From the NCBI RefSeq assembly GCF_905147045.1, contig NC_065905.1, forward strand, positions 5,580,001-5,644,000: a DNA stretch of 64,000 nt, in the 5' to 3' direction. Shown here in pieces: positions 36,041 to 47,084 of the stretch. Numbering within the stretch: position 1 is the first letter of the stretch; the number at the start of each line of letters is the position of its first letter. The stretch comes from Nymphalis io. Lineage: Eukaryota > Arthropoda > Insecta > Lepidoptera > Nymphalidae. The translations under genes and the position numbers were made by a program. The notes below the pieces were generated by a model, which worked only from the letters and a program-made list of their open reading frames with translations, was not told the DNA's origin and made no database searches.

Positions 36041-36284
36041 TAATTATGCATATCTTAATAACATTATATTGTGTAACTATCACAATTAGTTCGTTTAGAT
36101 TCTAAACAAGAGTTTCAAAAATTCGTATTATTCTCATATCATGTAGTAACGTAATCTAGTGACGTATTAATTTAGAAATTTCTTTTACAAATTTAATTAA
36201 TAATAATTTTTCGAATATATTCATAAGCCATAGATCATTATTTAATATTATAATGTTACCGATCGAGTGTCTATTCTACGATAT

Positions 36285-36590
36285 CGTAATCGTAACAGCC
36301 TGTGAATGTCCCACTGCTGGGCTAAAGGCCTCCTCTCCTCTTTTTGAGGAGAAGGTTTGGAGCTTATTCCACCACGCTGCTCCAATGCGGGTTGGTGGAA
36401 TACACATGTGGCAGAATTTCAGTGAAATTAGACACATGCAGGTTTCCTCACGATGTTTTCCTTCACCGTAAAGCACGAGATGAATTATAATCACAAATTA
36501 AGCACATGAAAATTCAGTGGTGCTTGCCCGGGTTTGAACCCACGATCATCGGTTAAGATTCACGCGTTCTTACCACTGGGCCATCTCGGC
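36285..36590 (-). mobile_element. SINE family A copy with target duplication
   Basis: A full-length minus-strand copy. The 11-bp direct repeat TTCTACGATAT sits at 36274-36284 and 36591-36601. Two overlapping 72-aa ORFs on opposite strands are by-products. Confidence 0.92.
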
Positions 36591-36899
36591 TTCTACGATA
36601 TACTTTTTAGAAATTCAAATAAGTTAAAGAAAATTTTCTATTATTAATTTGACAGAGTATTTTATTATAAAGATAAAACGTCTTAATTACGCTTGAATAT
36701 CTCACTGTGCAGAGAGAAATGTAACGCGGATAATCCACGTCAATTATCGTTTCAGCATCATTTATAATTTAATCAACTTTCAAAATTATAATGTAAGAAT
36801 TGTTGATAAATAAAAATGAAAATATAACTTACCTATATTAAATAACAGCAGGGTGTGTAAAGAGTATCCAAAATATATTTTTTTTTTTCAAATATAGAA

Positions 36900-37000
36900 C
36901 CACATGTTTTCTACGTTCAAAAACGAGAGTGCCGCGAGGTACCGGCGCGCGCGCCTCTCCGTCACTGCGCGTGCGACGATATGATTCGCAACTCCTACTC
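36900..37000. promoter_or_regulatory. Small CpG-rich patch, possible promoter
   Basis: An isolated GC-rich patch contains the perfect palindrome GGCGCGCGCGCC at about 36943-36954. It is not part of any repeat I recognise. Such patches can mark promoters or first exons; no exon could be defined. Confidence 0.2.
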
Positions 37001-37181
37001 TTTTGATGACTTCTCATATGATTGTTCGTCCCAATTGCATGTATATAGTGCATTATTTAAACCGCAATTATAACATAAATAGACCCTCAGATATTTTTTT
37101 ATTAATTACTTGTATATAAAGTTTGTATCATACATATTGACTCCAGTACTTACAATATTTCATTTAAATTGTATATTATTG

Positions 37182-37345
37182 GCCGTGGACAGCCTGGTGG
37201 TATGTCTTACATCAATGCGTCACCAATCTTGCAAACTAAAAACTATATATATATATATATGCGCGTGCCTGTAACTCTGAGTACATCACCCATTAAACTA
37301 GAACACAACAATTACTAGTATTGATGTTAGGCCGTAGATTACGTG
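37182..37345 (-). mobile_element. Degenerate SINE family B copy with AT expansion
   Basis: CATCAATGCGTCACCAATCT and TAGAACACAACAATTACTAG mark the family. An AT microsatellite sits inside, at about 37243-37260. Confidence 0.5.
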
Positions 37346-37627
37346 AAAAATATGTGGTATCTAACCAATCGGGGTTCCTAAGTGCTATTCACCGAGGAAC
37401 TATTGAGAAAATATAATTAAGTCCATAAATAAAATAAAAAAGAATTTTTATTATTTAAACTTAATCATTATCTTTTATAATTTAGTTGGAAATGTTGCAT
37501 CACTCTATATAAATTTGTAAGAGATTGTAAAGATATATTTATTGTAGAAAGTTTTAGAACATTAGCAGATATATAAATTATCATTAGTGAACAAGTCAAT
37601 AAGCTTTAATCAATATTCTGTTAGTAT

Positions 37628-37662
37628 TAATATAATTATATATATATATATATATATATAAT
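37628..37662. repeat. AT microsatellite
   Basis: About 16 TA units. Confidence 0.85.
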
Positions 37663-37865
37663 TCGGTACACTTTTATCCTTGATAAATGTAACATTTGTG
37701 TTTTGCTAAGTAATTTCTATTATTATTTTTCAAAGCTTATTTAGGGTTGCGTGACTGGAGTTTTACCTACTACTACGTGACGCCTTTAAATTAAGTTACA
37801 GATACCAAATATAACTTCAACTTTATATATCTATAAAAAATCACACACCTTTTTTGTTTTGTTTT

Positions 37866-38150
37866 TCCTTTGAAATAGATAGGCATACTGGCAGAAATGC
37901 AACCTGATGCTAAGTGGTCACCACCGCTCATAGACACTGACATTGTAAGATTTATTAAATTATCTTTAACATCACCAATGCGCCACGAACCTCGGGTATT
38001 AAGATGTTATGTTCCTAATACCTTTAGATATACTGGATCACTCACCTTTTAAACCGGAACGCAACAACACTTTTTCTGTTTGCCGGTAGAATATGTAATG
38101 AGTGGGTGGTCGCCAGTTGGGCTTCCACAATCTGTGGAGGTACCACCTGC
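37866..38150 (-). mobile_element. Diverged SINE family B copy
   Basis: GCTAAGTGGTCACCACCGCT, ACATCACCAATGCGCCACG and GAATATGTAATGAGTGGGTG are in the family order. At its right end, TCCACAATCTGTGGA forms a small hairpin in place of the usual sequence. Confidence 0.65.
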
Positions 38151-38583
38151 AGATTATTTTAATTTAATAATTGGAGATACATTTGAACAAAGTCACAGTA
38201 CAAATAATATTATAACATCTAAATTAAATAATAAAAAAATATTTACAAAAAAAATACAATGTGTGTAATATTCGACTTAAACTGCTATTCTAAGAAAAAA
38301 CAAATTACATAATTTCGTTCGTGTCATTGTATTGAATAAACGGACAATCTCGGAGATGCCACTTATCATAAACCAATAACAGTGAAGGGGTTTCCTTTTA
38401 ACATTGATCAGTCATTACAAAGTTTTCTAGACACGAGTATGAGCGCTGACAGCAGACAAGTTGGAAGGTGTATCGGTAACTTTAAAATTAATGCTGGTTT
38501 GGTCATCGTTCATCCGATTGAGATGAAACTATACAACTGTATATGATAACATAAACTTACACGATGGAGTCTACATAAAAAAT

Positions 38584-38890
38584 ATACAGTAACAGTAACA
38601 GCCTGTTAATGTCCCACTGCTGGGCTAAGGCCTCCTCTCCCTTTTGAGGAGAAGGTTTGGAGCTTATTCCACCTCGCTGCTCCAATGCGGGTTGGTAGAA
38701 TACAAATGTGGCACAATTTCAATGAAATTAGACACATGCAGGTTTCCTCACGATGTTTTCCTTCACCGTTAAGCACGAGATGAATTATAAACACAAATTA
38801 AGCGCATGAAAATTCAGTGGTGCTTGCCCGGGTTTGAACCCACGATCATCAGTTAAGATTCACGCGATCTTGCCACTGGGCCATCTCGGC
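38584..38890 (-). mobile_element. SINE family A copy
   Basis: Full length, minus strand, tail with two AACAGT units at the left and head ending at 38890. A possible short target duplication AAATATA lies on both sides. Confidence 0.88.
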
Positions 38891-39407
38891 CCTCAAATAT
38901 ATTGTAATACAATTCTCTCTATAAGTTTTCGCGGCGCCCGCCAGTGAAGCTCCTTGTCGGCATACTTCCAGCCGCTCACCAACAATCATTGTTATATTTT
39001 AGTGAATTCACACGAAACCGTAATGAATTTTACATCTAAACCTTGCTTATGAATCACTCCGTCTATTAATGAAAACCAAAAATTCTTTCTATAATTTTTG
39101 AGTTTACCGCGTTCCGACAAACAGACAGACGCGGCGGAGGGACTTTGTTTTATAACATGTAGCGCTTAGTAACTATTTATTGTGTCTTAATTGTAAGGAA
39201 TTATATCGACATCCCACATTGTTCTATTCTTTATGAATATTATAATATATTACGTATGCAATATCTTTTATTATTCTGTTTTATTAACAGATAATATGAA
39301 AATTAAGGATAAAATCTATGAATTCAATTTTAAACATATACAAATAATTTGTGTTATCTCTCTTGAATTTTTAAAGATTATTATATGTAACATACATGCA
39401 TATATAC
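38891..39407. other. Spacer between two SINE A copies
   Basis: A GC-richer 38930-38985 segment (GTTTTCGCGGCGCCCGCCAG) interrupts AT-rich DNA; I cannot assign it. No gene. Confidence 0.35.
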
Positions 39408-39740
39408 CGTAACCGTAACAGCCTGTGAATGTCCTACTGGGCTAAAGGCCTCCTAGAGGAGACTCTTTTTGAGGAGAAGGTTTGGAGCTTATTCCACCAC
39501 GCTGCTCCAAAGCGGGTTGGTGGAATACACATGTGGCAGAATTTCAGTGAAATTAGTCACATGCAGGTTTCCTCACGATGTTTTCCTTCTCCGTAAAGCA
39601 TGAGACGAATTATAATCACAAATTAGGCGCATGAAAATTCAGTGGTGCTTGCCCGGGCTTGAACCCACGATCATCGGTTAAGATTTACGCGTTCTTACAA
39701 CTGGGCCATCTCGGCTCCTTACCACTGGGCCATCTCGGCT
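39408..39740 (-). mobile_element. SINE family A copy with duplicated head end
   Basis: A minus-strand full-length copy. Its terminal 24 nt (TTACNACTGGGCCATCTCGG type) are repeated in tandem at 39717-39740. An extra ~10 nt near 39453-39462 interrupts the usual CTCCTCTCC segment. Confidence 0.85.
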
Positions 39741-40320
39741 CTATAATATAATATGCAAATAATGCAAACGAAAAAGACCGACCGAGATGTTAGTTTCCTA
39801 CCTAGTAGCTTTCGAAGAGTGAAATGTTGTGCACGGTCTACTGGTTTTTAAGGTTTATGTTTTAAACAAGAACAAACAATTAACATTATATTTATTTCTT
39901 GAGACAAAGTAATTGTTTGATATAAACATTGTACAGTGGAGATAACATTGGACATGGAGATAAAGTCCTTTATGTCCTGGAAACCACTTCCTGAAACACA
40001 AATTTAGTATGTTTTGTCACAGAGTATAAAATACAATGCGCTTCACGCTGATACTCTGAGCGTTCTCTTCAAGAGGAAGCTCTTGCCTAGCTGTGGAGCA
40101 TTTATAGGTTGTTATTGTATTATCCATTTTATCTTGAGCTTAACGTGTCGACGTTCAAAAATACTTTACTTTATGTTGATTACATCTGACAGTTATAAAA
40201 ATTTGTCAATCAAGTTTGAGAAAATTAGCACATTTTTGTACGATCGATACGAAATAAAATCTAATATAAGGCATATGAAAGAGAGATTTAAAATTATATT
40301 AAAGTGTAATATTATTTAAA
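39741..40320. other. Stretch with an unsupported 101-aa ORF
   Basis: The ORF at 40014-40319 has no domain and no flanking splice or poly(A) support. I do not call it a gene. Confidence 0.35.
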
Positions 40321-40563
40321 AGATAGGTAAACTGGTTAGGGCCACGTCATAAATGGTCACCACCGCTCATAGACATTGGCATACATACATAAGTAATATT
40401 ACTTAGTTTATATAAACTAAATATAATTAAATGCGCAACCAACCATGGAAACTAAGATCACACTCACCCTTTAAACCGGAAAACAACAACTGTTTTTTGT
40501 TAGAATACCTGATGAGTAGGTGGTACCTACCAAGAGGAGCTTGCACAAAGCCCTACCACCAAA
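40321..40563 (-). mobile_element. Diverged SINE family B copy
   Basis: ATGGTCACCACCGCTCATAG and GAGCTTGCACAAAGCCCTAC mark its two parts; the middle is partly deleted. Confidence 0.65.
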
Positions 40564-41611
40564 TAAGAAGTATATTAAACGCTATTGTCTCATTGGTCGC
40601 AGCGTGATGTTATGTATTCTATAAGCTTTTCAACAAATTGCCCATCTAACGGAAATATATTAATTTCAAATCAGATTGATAGGTCCTGAGGTTAGCTTTA
40701 AATAAACAATCCCTTCAGCTTTATAATCTAAGTATAAAAAAATACATCATGCTTAAGTGTAGGCTTGAATAAAGTCCAAACACGGAGTTAATGACTTTGA
40801 TGTGTTCGTGTAATAAGAACGGTGCTTATGAACTGTCTTACCGTAAGTCTGTGCTGATCTAAGAGCTTCAGACAACTTCCTGCAGTTGCAACAGGAGTAA
40901 AATAGAAAGTACAGTAATTTACTTGGAAGTGATCTTAATCGGTAGGAACATAAAATTGATTTTATCTTGTATATAAAGAACTTGCGTGTTTATATATATA
41001 CAACTGCTTGTAAACTAATAAACATTGATATCAAATAATGTTCGTGCTAGATTTGCGATATCGGTTTTTATTATGTTTAATTTAAGTAATATATTTCATT
41101 GACGTTATTTGATTTTAATCAAGAGGGTATTTTTTTTTAAAGCATTGCTTTGAATTTTGTTAGACGTTAACTTTATTAGATCGGAATAATATTAGTATTT
41201 CATAAGTTAAGAAAAGAGAATTGCTGTTATTAGTATTGAGTAATAGCGATAACACGTTTTGATCAATCTTGTAAAATGACAATTCAATATGTCTTGAAAG
41301 GGCGACCGAGCTTCGGTCGTTAGTTGGACGTCCGTCAAATCGTTAGAACCGTTTTCAAGATTCATTAAATAAATTTATATAGTTACAAGAATAACTCATT
41401 TAATATTAAAAGCCAACAATTATTTGTTTTTAGACAAATCTGTTTGTATATAATAATAGTTCCATAGATATGAAAATGTGCTTACCATAGGGAAAGATAA
41501 ATATTTATTATATTTTTATTTTTTATGTTAAACGTAGCCTTTCAATATACATTTCAATTTTGTTTTAAAATAACACACTGAGTACTTTGAAATGAGTAAA
41601 GGCTACTATGT

Positions 41612-41983
41612 ATATATATGTTAGGCTTATATATTTCAAATCTCTTAAAAAAATTCGAATACAGGTATATTATAGTGATAGCGATTATTTATATATTATA
41701 TAAATTAACTAAATAAAAATGAAGCTTTTGGTTAATCCTTATATCGTCCGCGTGAAACTATAATAGTATTTTATATTTCAACTGAAAATTAAGTAATATA
41801 TATATGTTAGGCTTATATATTTCAAATCTCTTAAAAAAATTCGAATACAGGTATATTATAGTGATAGCGATTATTTATATATTATATAAATTAACTAAAT
41901 AAAAATGAAGCTTTTGGTTAATCCTTATATCGTCCGCGTGAAACTATAATAGTATTTTATATTTCAACTAAAAATTAAGTAAT
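41612..41983. repeat. 186-bp tandem duplication
   Basis: Copy 1 (41612-41797) and copy 2 (41798-41983) differ by one base that I can see (CAACTGAAAATT versus CAACTAAAAATT). The unit is AT-rich and starts in a TA run that could have mediated slippage or unequal exchange. Confidence 0.92.
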
Positions 41984-42061
41984 ACTGAGTACATACATGT
42001 GTGAATAATAATAATTATTGTTATTAAATAAAAAATAATGATTATTTTTTGTCTTTTTCAG

Positions 42062-42104
42062 GTACAAATCTAATTATTCAACTCAAACTAGTTTAAGTTA
42101 CGAG
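42062..42104 (+). CDS. Candidate 43-nt microexon
   Basis: A strong pyrimidine tract ending TTTTTGTCTTTTTCAG (to 42061) precedes 43 nt that are followed immediately by GTAAGT (42105-42110). One frame is open throughout: after a single nucleotide, 14 codons read YKSNYSTQTSLSYE and end in phase 0. The other two frames contain stops. If real, it belongs to a plus-strand gene with long introns whose other exons I could not find in the window. The GMC genes would then lie in, or next to, that gene on the opposite strand. Confidence 0.4.
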
Positions 42105-42116
42105 GTAAGTATTATA

Positions 42117-42299
42117 CTACAAGGCTCGTTTTCGGCCATCACTCTCTCGGTAAAACAGTTCTACGTCATATAATTCGTACTGACTATTTGGATCGTCATA
42201 AAAATGTACGTTTGTCATGGTCAGGCGCAGATCTGAGAAGTGAAAGTTGCTCGAATGTTTTCTGCATCTAGCAGAAATTGCCTTGGACGCCGTCATCAT
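42117..42299 (-). CDS. Candidate 60-aa small protein or terminal exon
   Basis: The minus-strand ORF starts MMTASKAISARCRKHSSNFH and later reads TNVHFYDDPNSQYELYDVEL followed by FYRESDGRKRAL. It looks more protein-like than other short ORFs here: balanced composition, alternating polar/hydrophobic residues and GC-rich third positions. An in-frame TAA lies just upstream of the double ATG. There is no acceptor immediately upstream and no AATAAA close downstream. It lies 12 nt from the plus-strand microexon on the other strand. Family unknown. Confidence 0.35.
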   Translation of the reverse strand: MMTASKAISARCRKHSSNFHFSDLRLTMTNVHFYDDPNSQYELYDVELFYRESDGRKRAL

Positions 42300-42905
42300 G
42301 CATTATGCTTATGAATTGGTTTAGATAAATTAGAGCCTTGGAACGTTAAACGTGTAGTAACGCATTACCGGTAAATAGTAAACCATTTTGTGATCGACTC
42401 GTCAATTAATGTCAGTTGCATTGCTTCGCTCCGTGTATATTGGACTATGGTTAATAGAGGAGCGTAAATCCGGCTTCGGGACACTAATGTAGTGTTACGA
42501 AATCTATTGAAGCCTATCACAATTATTTCTTATTTCCATAAATTAATTGTTTTTGAAATGAAAAATAAATGTACGTGTAATTCCTAGAATTAATGAACAA
42601 CTAATTATAGACAAATATATAAATAATTGCTCAGGTTATTGACCTCGAATAATTAAAACAATCGCAAATAATTTCCATTTAATTCTGATATAATATGTGA
42701 GTCATTACACGATTTCCTTTCCGGTCAAAACCACTTTTGACCGGTAAAAGCAGTTAAAATAGCTTAGACTTAAAACCGAGGTTATATTAGAGGGTTAAAT
42801 CTTAATATCTTGTAGGAGAGTTGTGTAATGAGAGTTAGTCCTCACCCCCCGTAAAATATAAGGAATTAATAATTCTCCTTCGCTAATACTGTTTTTATTA
42901 TAAGC

Positions 42906-42945
42906 CTATATCCCCTTACATATATATATATGTAATGGGATATAT
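42906..42945. repeat. Imperfect 38-bp palindrome
   Basis: TATATCCCCTTACATATATA on the left pairs with TATATGTAATGGGATATA on the right with one mismatch. Confidence 0.7.
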
Positions 42946-43304
42946 CCTTATTATTATTACTTATTATTGAGGATGATCAGGATTTGATAATAATCAAACC
43001 TACGACTTGCATGAGAGCCTGTATACCGTTGAACTATTGTGGTAATAATGCTATTTATTTTCACTTTTTTGCTACCAAGGTTACTATCGGATACCGTTAG
43101 AAATATAATTTAAAATAACAACTAGGTTAGAAGCTTAGGAGAATGTTATTTATTAATTTAAATAAAATTAAAGTAAATTGTTCAAATTATGTAAATGAGT
43201 TTTAAATTAGATTCACCTGTCTAGATTGTTTTTGATTGAAAGCGAGTCTTTTACTTACGTTTCTAATTGTATGGCAAAAGCTGTTTCTTCTGTTATACAG
43301 AACC

Positions 43305-43440
43305 TTTAAAATATTCTATCACGCTACACGGTGGTTACACAAGTAACAAAATTTCATCCGACTACAATTTCCTTCATTGACGAGCACGAGATGAATTGGA
43401 AAGACAAATGAAGCACATGAATCACCAGTGTGTTCCACAT
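43305..43440 (-). mobile_element. Very decayed SINE family A fragment
   Basis: GACGAGCACGAGATGAATTG and AAATGAAGCACATGAA are the only well-kept parts. Confidence 0.4.
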
Positions 43441-44720
43441 AAGATCTTGTTCTATCCATCGGACCCTTACAGCTCTCTAGTATAAATTTGACCCCCAAAA
43501 TAAAATAAATCTAAAAACCTATTAAAATAAGCTTATATTTAAGCCATGTACTAAAATGAAGAAAGAGCCCATATACGTTGTGTCTGTGACCAACGCTCGG
43601 CTTTATCGTGTCAAAAATAATTCCATCAGGTTAAAACAAGACGGAGACTTGTTCAGATGAAAAGGAAGGAAATTTTCATGGTACGGGACTATTGCTTTAC
43701 CACTGAAGTTCTCATATTCAAAATTCCAGCTCAATTGTTTAGTGGAAACTGATATAAAATTCACTTGTAACATTTGACATACTAACAATTGAAGTTACAT
43801 AAAAGTTTGTAAAAAACATACGGTCTTACGTAGGGTTGTAAGTTTATTGTTGTTTAGCGAGTGATTAGACAAACAATGCTGTGTCATCTTCTTTCGAATG
43901 TCAGATGAATAATGACAGAAATAGAGAAAGTCGAAAGATCCCGCGTTGCTTAAGGAGCTGAATCAAAATGAGGGTCGCGGCTTTTTAAATCTTCCTAAGA
44001 GTATATCGGTGGAGCGGCTTCGTCGCAACGACGTATTCGCGAATTAGTAATTAAGATAATTAATAAATAGTATTTAGTTATGTAACTGTAGATTCAGATG
44101 CATGTTGGATAATATAGAATATAAATGTAATAGACCAAATTAATGTGACAGAAAAAAGAAACATTAAAAAAAAGAGAAACGCCCGTTCAAGAGATTAATA
44201 TATAATATTCTTGTAACGCGTAATATTTGCTAACAAACATTTTTATATTTATTTTATTGACAAGTCGGATTACAAATTTATTTACTACTGTTATCTATGC
44301 ATATGCTATTGTTACATACAAAAGTGACTAAGATAAAAAAAATACAAATACACACGTTTTGTTTGTGTGTTTGCGAGCGTGCGTGTGATGTTTGTGAATA
44401 TTTCATTCACCTCGCATATCTCCAGAACAAGTAACGGTGTCGACACCAAGACAATTTTAGCGAACACGTAATAAAAATAGCACAATTAACAATTAAGTGT
44501 TTTATTGAATGCGATTTAGTAGTTTTATTTTAAAATAAAAAACTGCATAACATGTTGATGTGTTGATTTTATCTTTAATGAGTATGAATTCTGAAGTTAA
44601 TTGCATGGCCAGTTCGAATCGAATCCACATCTATTTATTTTTACAAGATACATTCATAGATAATAGTGCAGACATTTGTTGAGAATATAAAACTTCGTCT
44701 TATTGCCTGTACTGAAGATA

Positions 44721-46343
44721 CACTGGCCGCCAAAAAAATCGACCCACCCTTATTTTTTTACTTACAAAGTTGTTATCTTAACTATGCGACGACCTAGGTG
44801 GATTGTTTTAATTATGGGACATACATTTAACATTTTATTACCCACTTGATATTGATTGGGAGGAGTTGTAAGTGTTATTGAGGATATTTGGAATATTTTT
44901 AAAGTATTGATAAGAAAACGTAACTTTGTGCACAAAGTGCATGGTTAGTTTATTTCCAGTTCTTAACGCGGAGTCATCTCGGTTCGATGTTTATTATTGA
45001 TTATGTGTATGAAACTTTGTTGAAACAATAATTTTAATAAGTTTAAACATAAAAAATGGATACTACTGAAGCAGAAGCTGCTCAAGTCGTAGCTCTTATT
45101 CATGAGGGGTTAAGTCAGCGAAATGTGGCTAGAACACTAAAATTACGTCGTTCAGCGGTGCGAAGAGTGTACAAACGCTACTTGGAGACTGGGGAGTATC
45201 GCCGGAGACCAGGATCTGGCAGGGGGCGTGTCACGAACCCGACCGATGACCGTTTTATTGGTTTGACGTCTTTAAGAAACCGACATCTTTCGGCTGTTGA
45301 CGTTCAAGGTAGACTCCGAAAAAGTCGTGGAGTGTCTGTGAGTGAAAATACTGTAAGAAGAAGACTTCGAGAGCAAAACTTAACCCCTCACAAGCCAGCA
45401 ACAGGACCAAAACTCACAGAATCCCATCGACAAGCAAGACTACAATTTGCTAGGCAGCACGTCGATTGGACACTGGACCAATGGGAGACAGTATTGTTCA
45501 GTGATGAAAGCCGAATGTCTCTAGTAGGCTCTGATGGACGACGTAACGTCATGCGAAGGCCAGGAGAACGCTACTCTCAGTGTTGCATTCGAGAAACAGT
45601 CCGATTTGGTGGAGGCTCTACAATGTTTTGGGGAGGTATTTCTTTGACGCGACGCACAGAGCTGGTTTTTTTCCGTAATCGTGCTGTTAATGCTGAAACT
45701 TACATAACGGACATTCTGGAGCCTCATGTGATGCCTTACGCTGGATATATTGGGGATAATTTCCAACTTATGCACGACAACGCACGACCTCACGTCGCTA
45801 GAATTGTTAAAGACTATCTCAGGGAAGTCGAAATTCCAGTTATGCAGTGGCCAGCCAATAGTCCGGACTTAAACCCGATAGAGCACCTCTGGGACCAGCT
45901 AAAACGTACGGTTCGAGCACGAAATCCAATTCCAGAAACCCTGAATCAACTGGAAGCTGCCCTAACTGAAGAATGGCAACGGACCCCACAGGAAGACATT
46001 AAAAAGCTAATCAGGTCACTTAATAGGCGTATGCAGGCAGTGATTAGGTCAAGAGGAGGAAACACTCCCTATTAAAGTAAGATTTAGGCACCCAAATTTA
46101 AAAACAAACGGCATAATCGTTTTGTACACAAAAAAATAAAATTGCGTAAAATTTTGTGTTTTCGTGTTTTGTCACATATTTACCTAAAAACCTATTTTTT
46201 GCGCACTATTTCTGTTTTTGTACAATTCTACAATTGCATTTTTTCATTATTAATCTTAAAAATATAAATATGTGGTAGTTTAAAACCATACGATAGCTTT
46301 TTTACAAAAAATGTAGGTGGGTCGATTTTTTTGGAGGCCAGTG
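44721..46343 (+). mobile_element. Intact-looking Tc1-like transposon
   Basis: The element is 1623 bp. Its ends CACTGGCCGCC... and ...GGAGGCCAGTG are 28-bp terminal inverted repeats with one mismatch (position 9), and it is flanked by TA on both sides (44719-44720 and 46344-46345). One uninterrupted transposase gene fills the centre. A 335-nt leader and about 270-nt trailer, both AT-rich, separate it from the TIRs. I see no frameshift, stop or indel, so it may be recent or active. Confidence 0.95.
45056..46075 (+). CDS. Tc1 family DD34E transposase (339 aa)
   Basis: The enzyme that cuts and reinserts the surrounding element at TA sites. Residues about 1-60 form a paired-like helix-turn-helix (GLSQRNVARTLKLRRSAVRR) followed by a GRPR-like basic hinge, RPGSGRGR. 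A second helix-turn-helix lies at about 75-110 (SVSENTVRRRL). The DDE catalytic triad is complete: D150 (VLFSDES), D241 (LMHDNARPH) and E276 (SPDLNPIEHLWD). There are 34 residues between the last two, the Tc1 spacing. The glycine-rich box FGGGSTMFWGG is at 184-194. Length equals the family norm (about 340). The ATG follows AAAAA with an A at -3. No disabling change is visible. Certain as a family; activity is inferred. Confidence 0.96.
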   Translation: MDTTEAEAAQVVALIHEGLSQRNVARTLKLRRSAVRRVYKRYLETGEYRRRPGSGRGRVTNPTDDRFIGLTSLRNRHLSAVDVQGRLRKSRGVSVSENTVRRRLREQNLTPHKPATGPKLTESHRQARLQFARQHVDWTLDQWETVLFSDESRMSLVGSDGRRNVMRRPGERYSQCCIRETVRFGGGSTMFWGGISLTRRTELVFFRNRAVNAETYITDILEPHVMPYAGYIGDNFQLMHDNARPHVARIVKDYLREVEIPVMQWPANSPDLNPIEHLWDQLKRTVRARNPIPETLNQLEAALTEEWQRTPQEDIKKLIRSLNRRMQAVIRSRGGNTPY

Positions 46344-46345
46344 TA

Positions 46346-46565
46346 GAAGGGCTGGATTATTCACCCAGAGAATCGGAATTGTGATTCAACGCGGAAATGC
46401 TGTTAGCTTCTTGCCACAATTCCACGTGGCCATATTTTGTACATTAGATATTTTTAATATTTATTTGTATGTATTTAAGGCCTACTGATACATGTACATG
46501 ATTCTTATATTAATAATTGTGTAAAGTACATTGTTCCTCGTAGGATTAATGTTAAAATAGTTATT
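46346..46565. other. Unique AT-rich flank of the Tc1 element
   Basis: Nothing recognised. It separates the Tc1 end from the GC-rich block that follows. Confidence 0.4.
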
Positions 46566-47080
46566 ATTTTGAGAGATATGGGATTTTTTTTTTCGAATTG
46601 ACCTATTGCTGTTGGCCCAAATGGCCTTGACAGCGTCACCGTTCGGGGGGCGAGTCTTTAAGATACTCGGCCAGTTGTTGGGAGCCCACTTAATGGCTCA
46701 GAATACGCGTATCCTAAGGGCGCCTCCTGTGATTCCGAACCTCGGCTTACGACAACGTCGACGTCAGGAAGGAGGACACTATTTGTGCAGTGACCCCGTC
46801 ATATGCCTAAGCGCGGGCGGGTTATAATAAAAGAGGGACCTCGACCCCGCCGTCGGGGTCGGTGTGTGTTTACTCTATAATCTATCGTGTTGATATTGGC
46901 CAATGTAATCTTATCATCGGGGGTATAATGGATGTCTTTAGGACACCTACGGATCGAAAAGGAAGACCACTGAGGGCCATACGATATGGGAACGTTGAGC
47001 GGGTCGATTATGTAAAGTTTGGTAAAGTGCAACGCCCACTTGTCTCTATTTCTAATAGATTTTCTAAGTTATGCCATTAT
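46566..47080 (+). mobile_element. GC-rich repeat, probably non-LTR retrotransposon 5' region
   Basis: It reads GTTGGCCCAAATGGCCTTGA, then TCAGAATACGCGTATCCTAA, GCAGTGACCCCGTCATATGC and a hairpin GACCCCGCCGTCGGGGTC. The base composition is sharply different from the flanks. I recognise the style from lepidopteran LINEs but cannot name the clade. A 73-aa ORF at 46606 and a 95-aa ORF at 46862 lie in it; neither has a domain I can identify. Confidence 0.5.
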
Positions 47081-47084
47081 ATTC

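Noticed and set aside
37628..37662. Long TA run as a possible regulatory element
   Set aside because: It is an ordinary microsatellite in AT-rich DNA.
45521..45793. 90-aa minus-strand ORF inside the Tc1 element
   Set aside because: Antisense shadow of the transposase gene.
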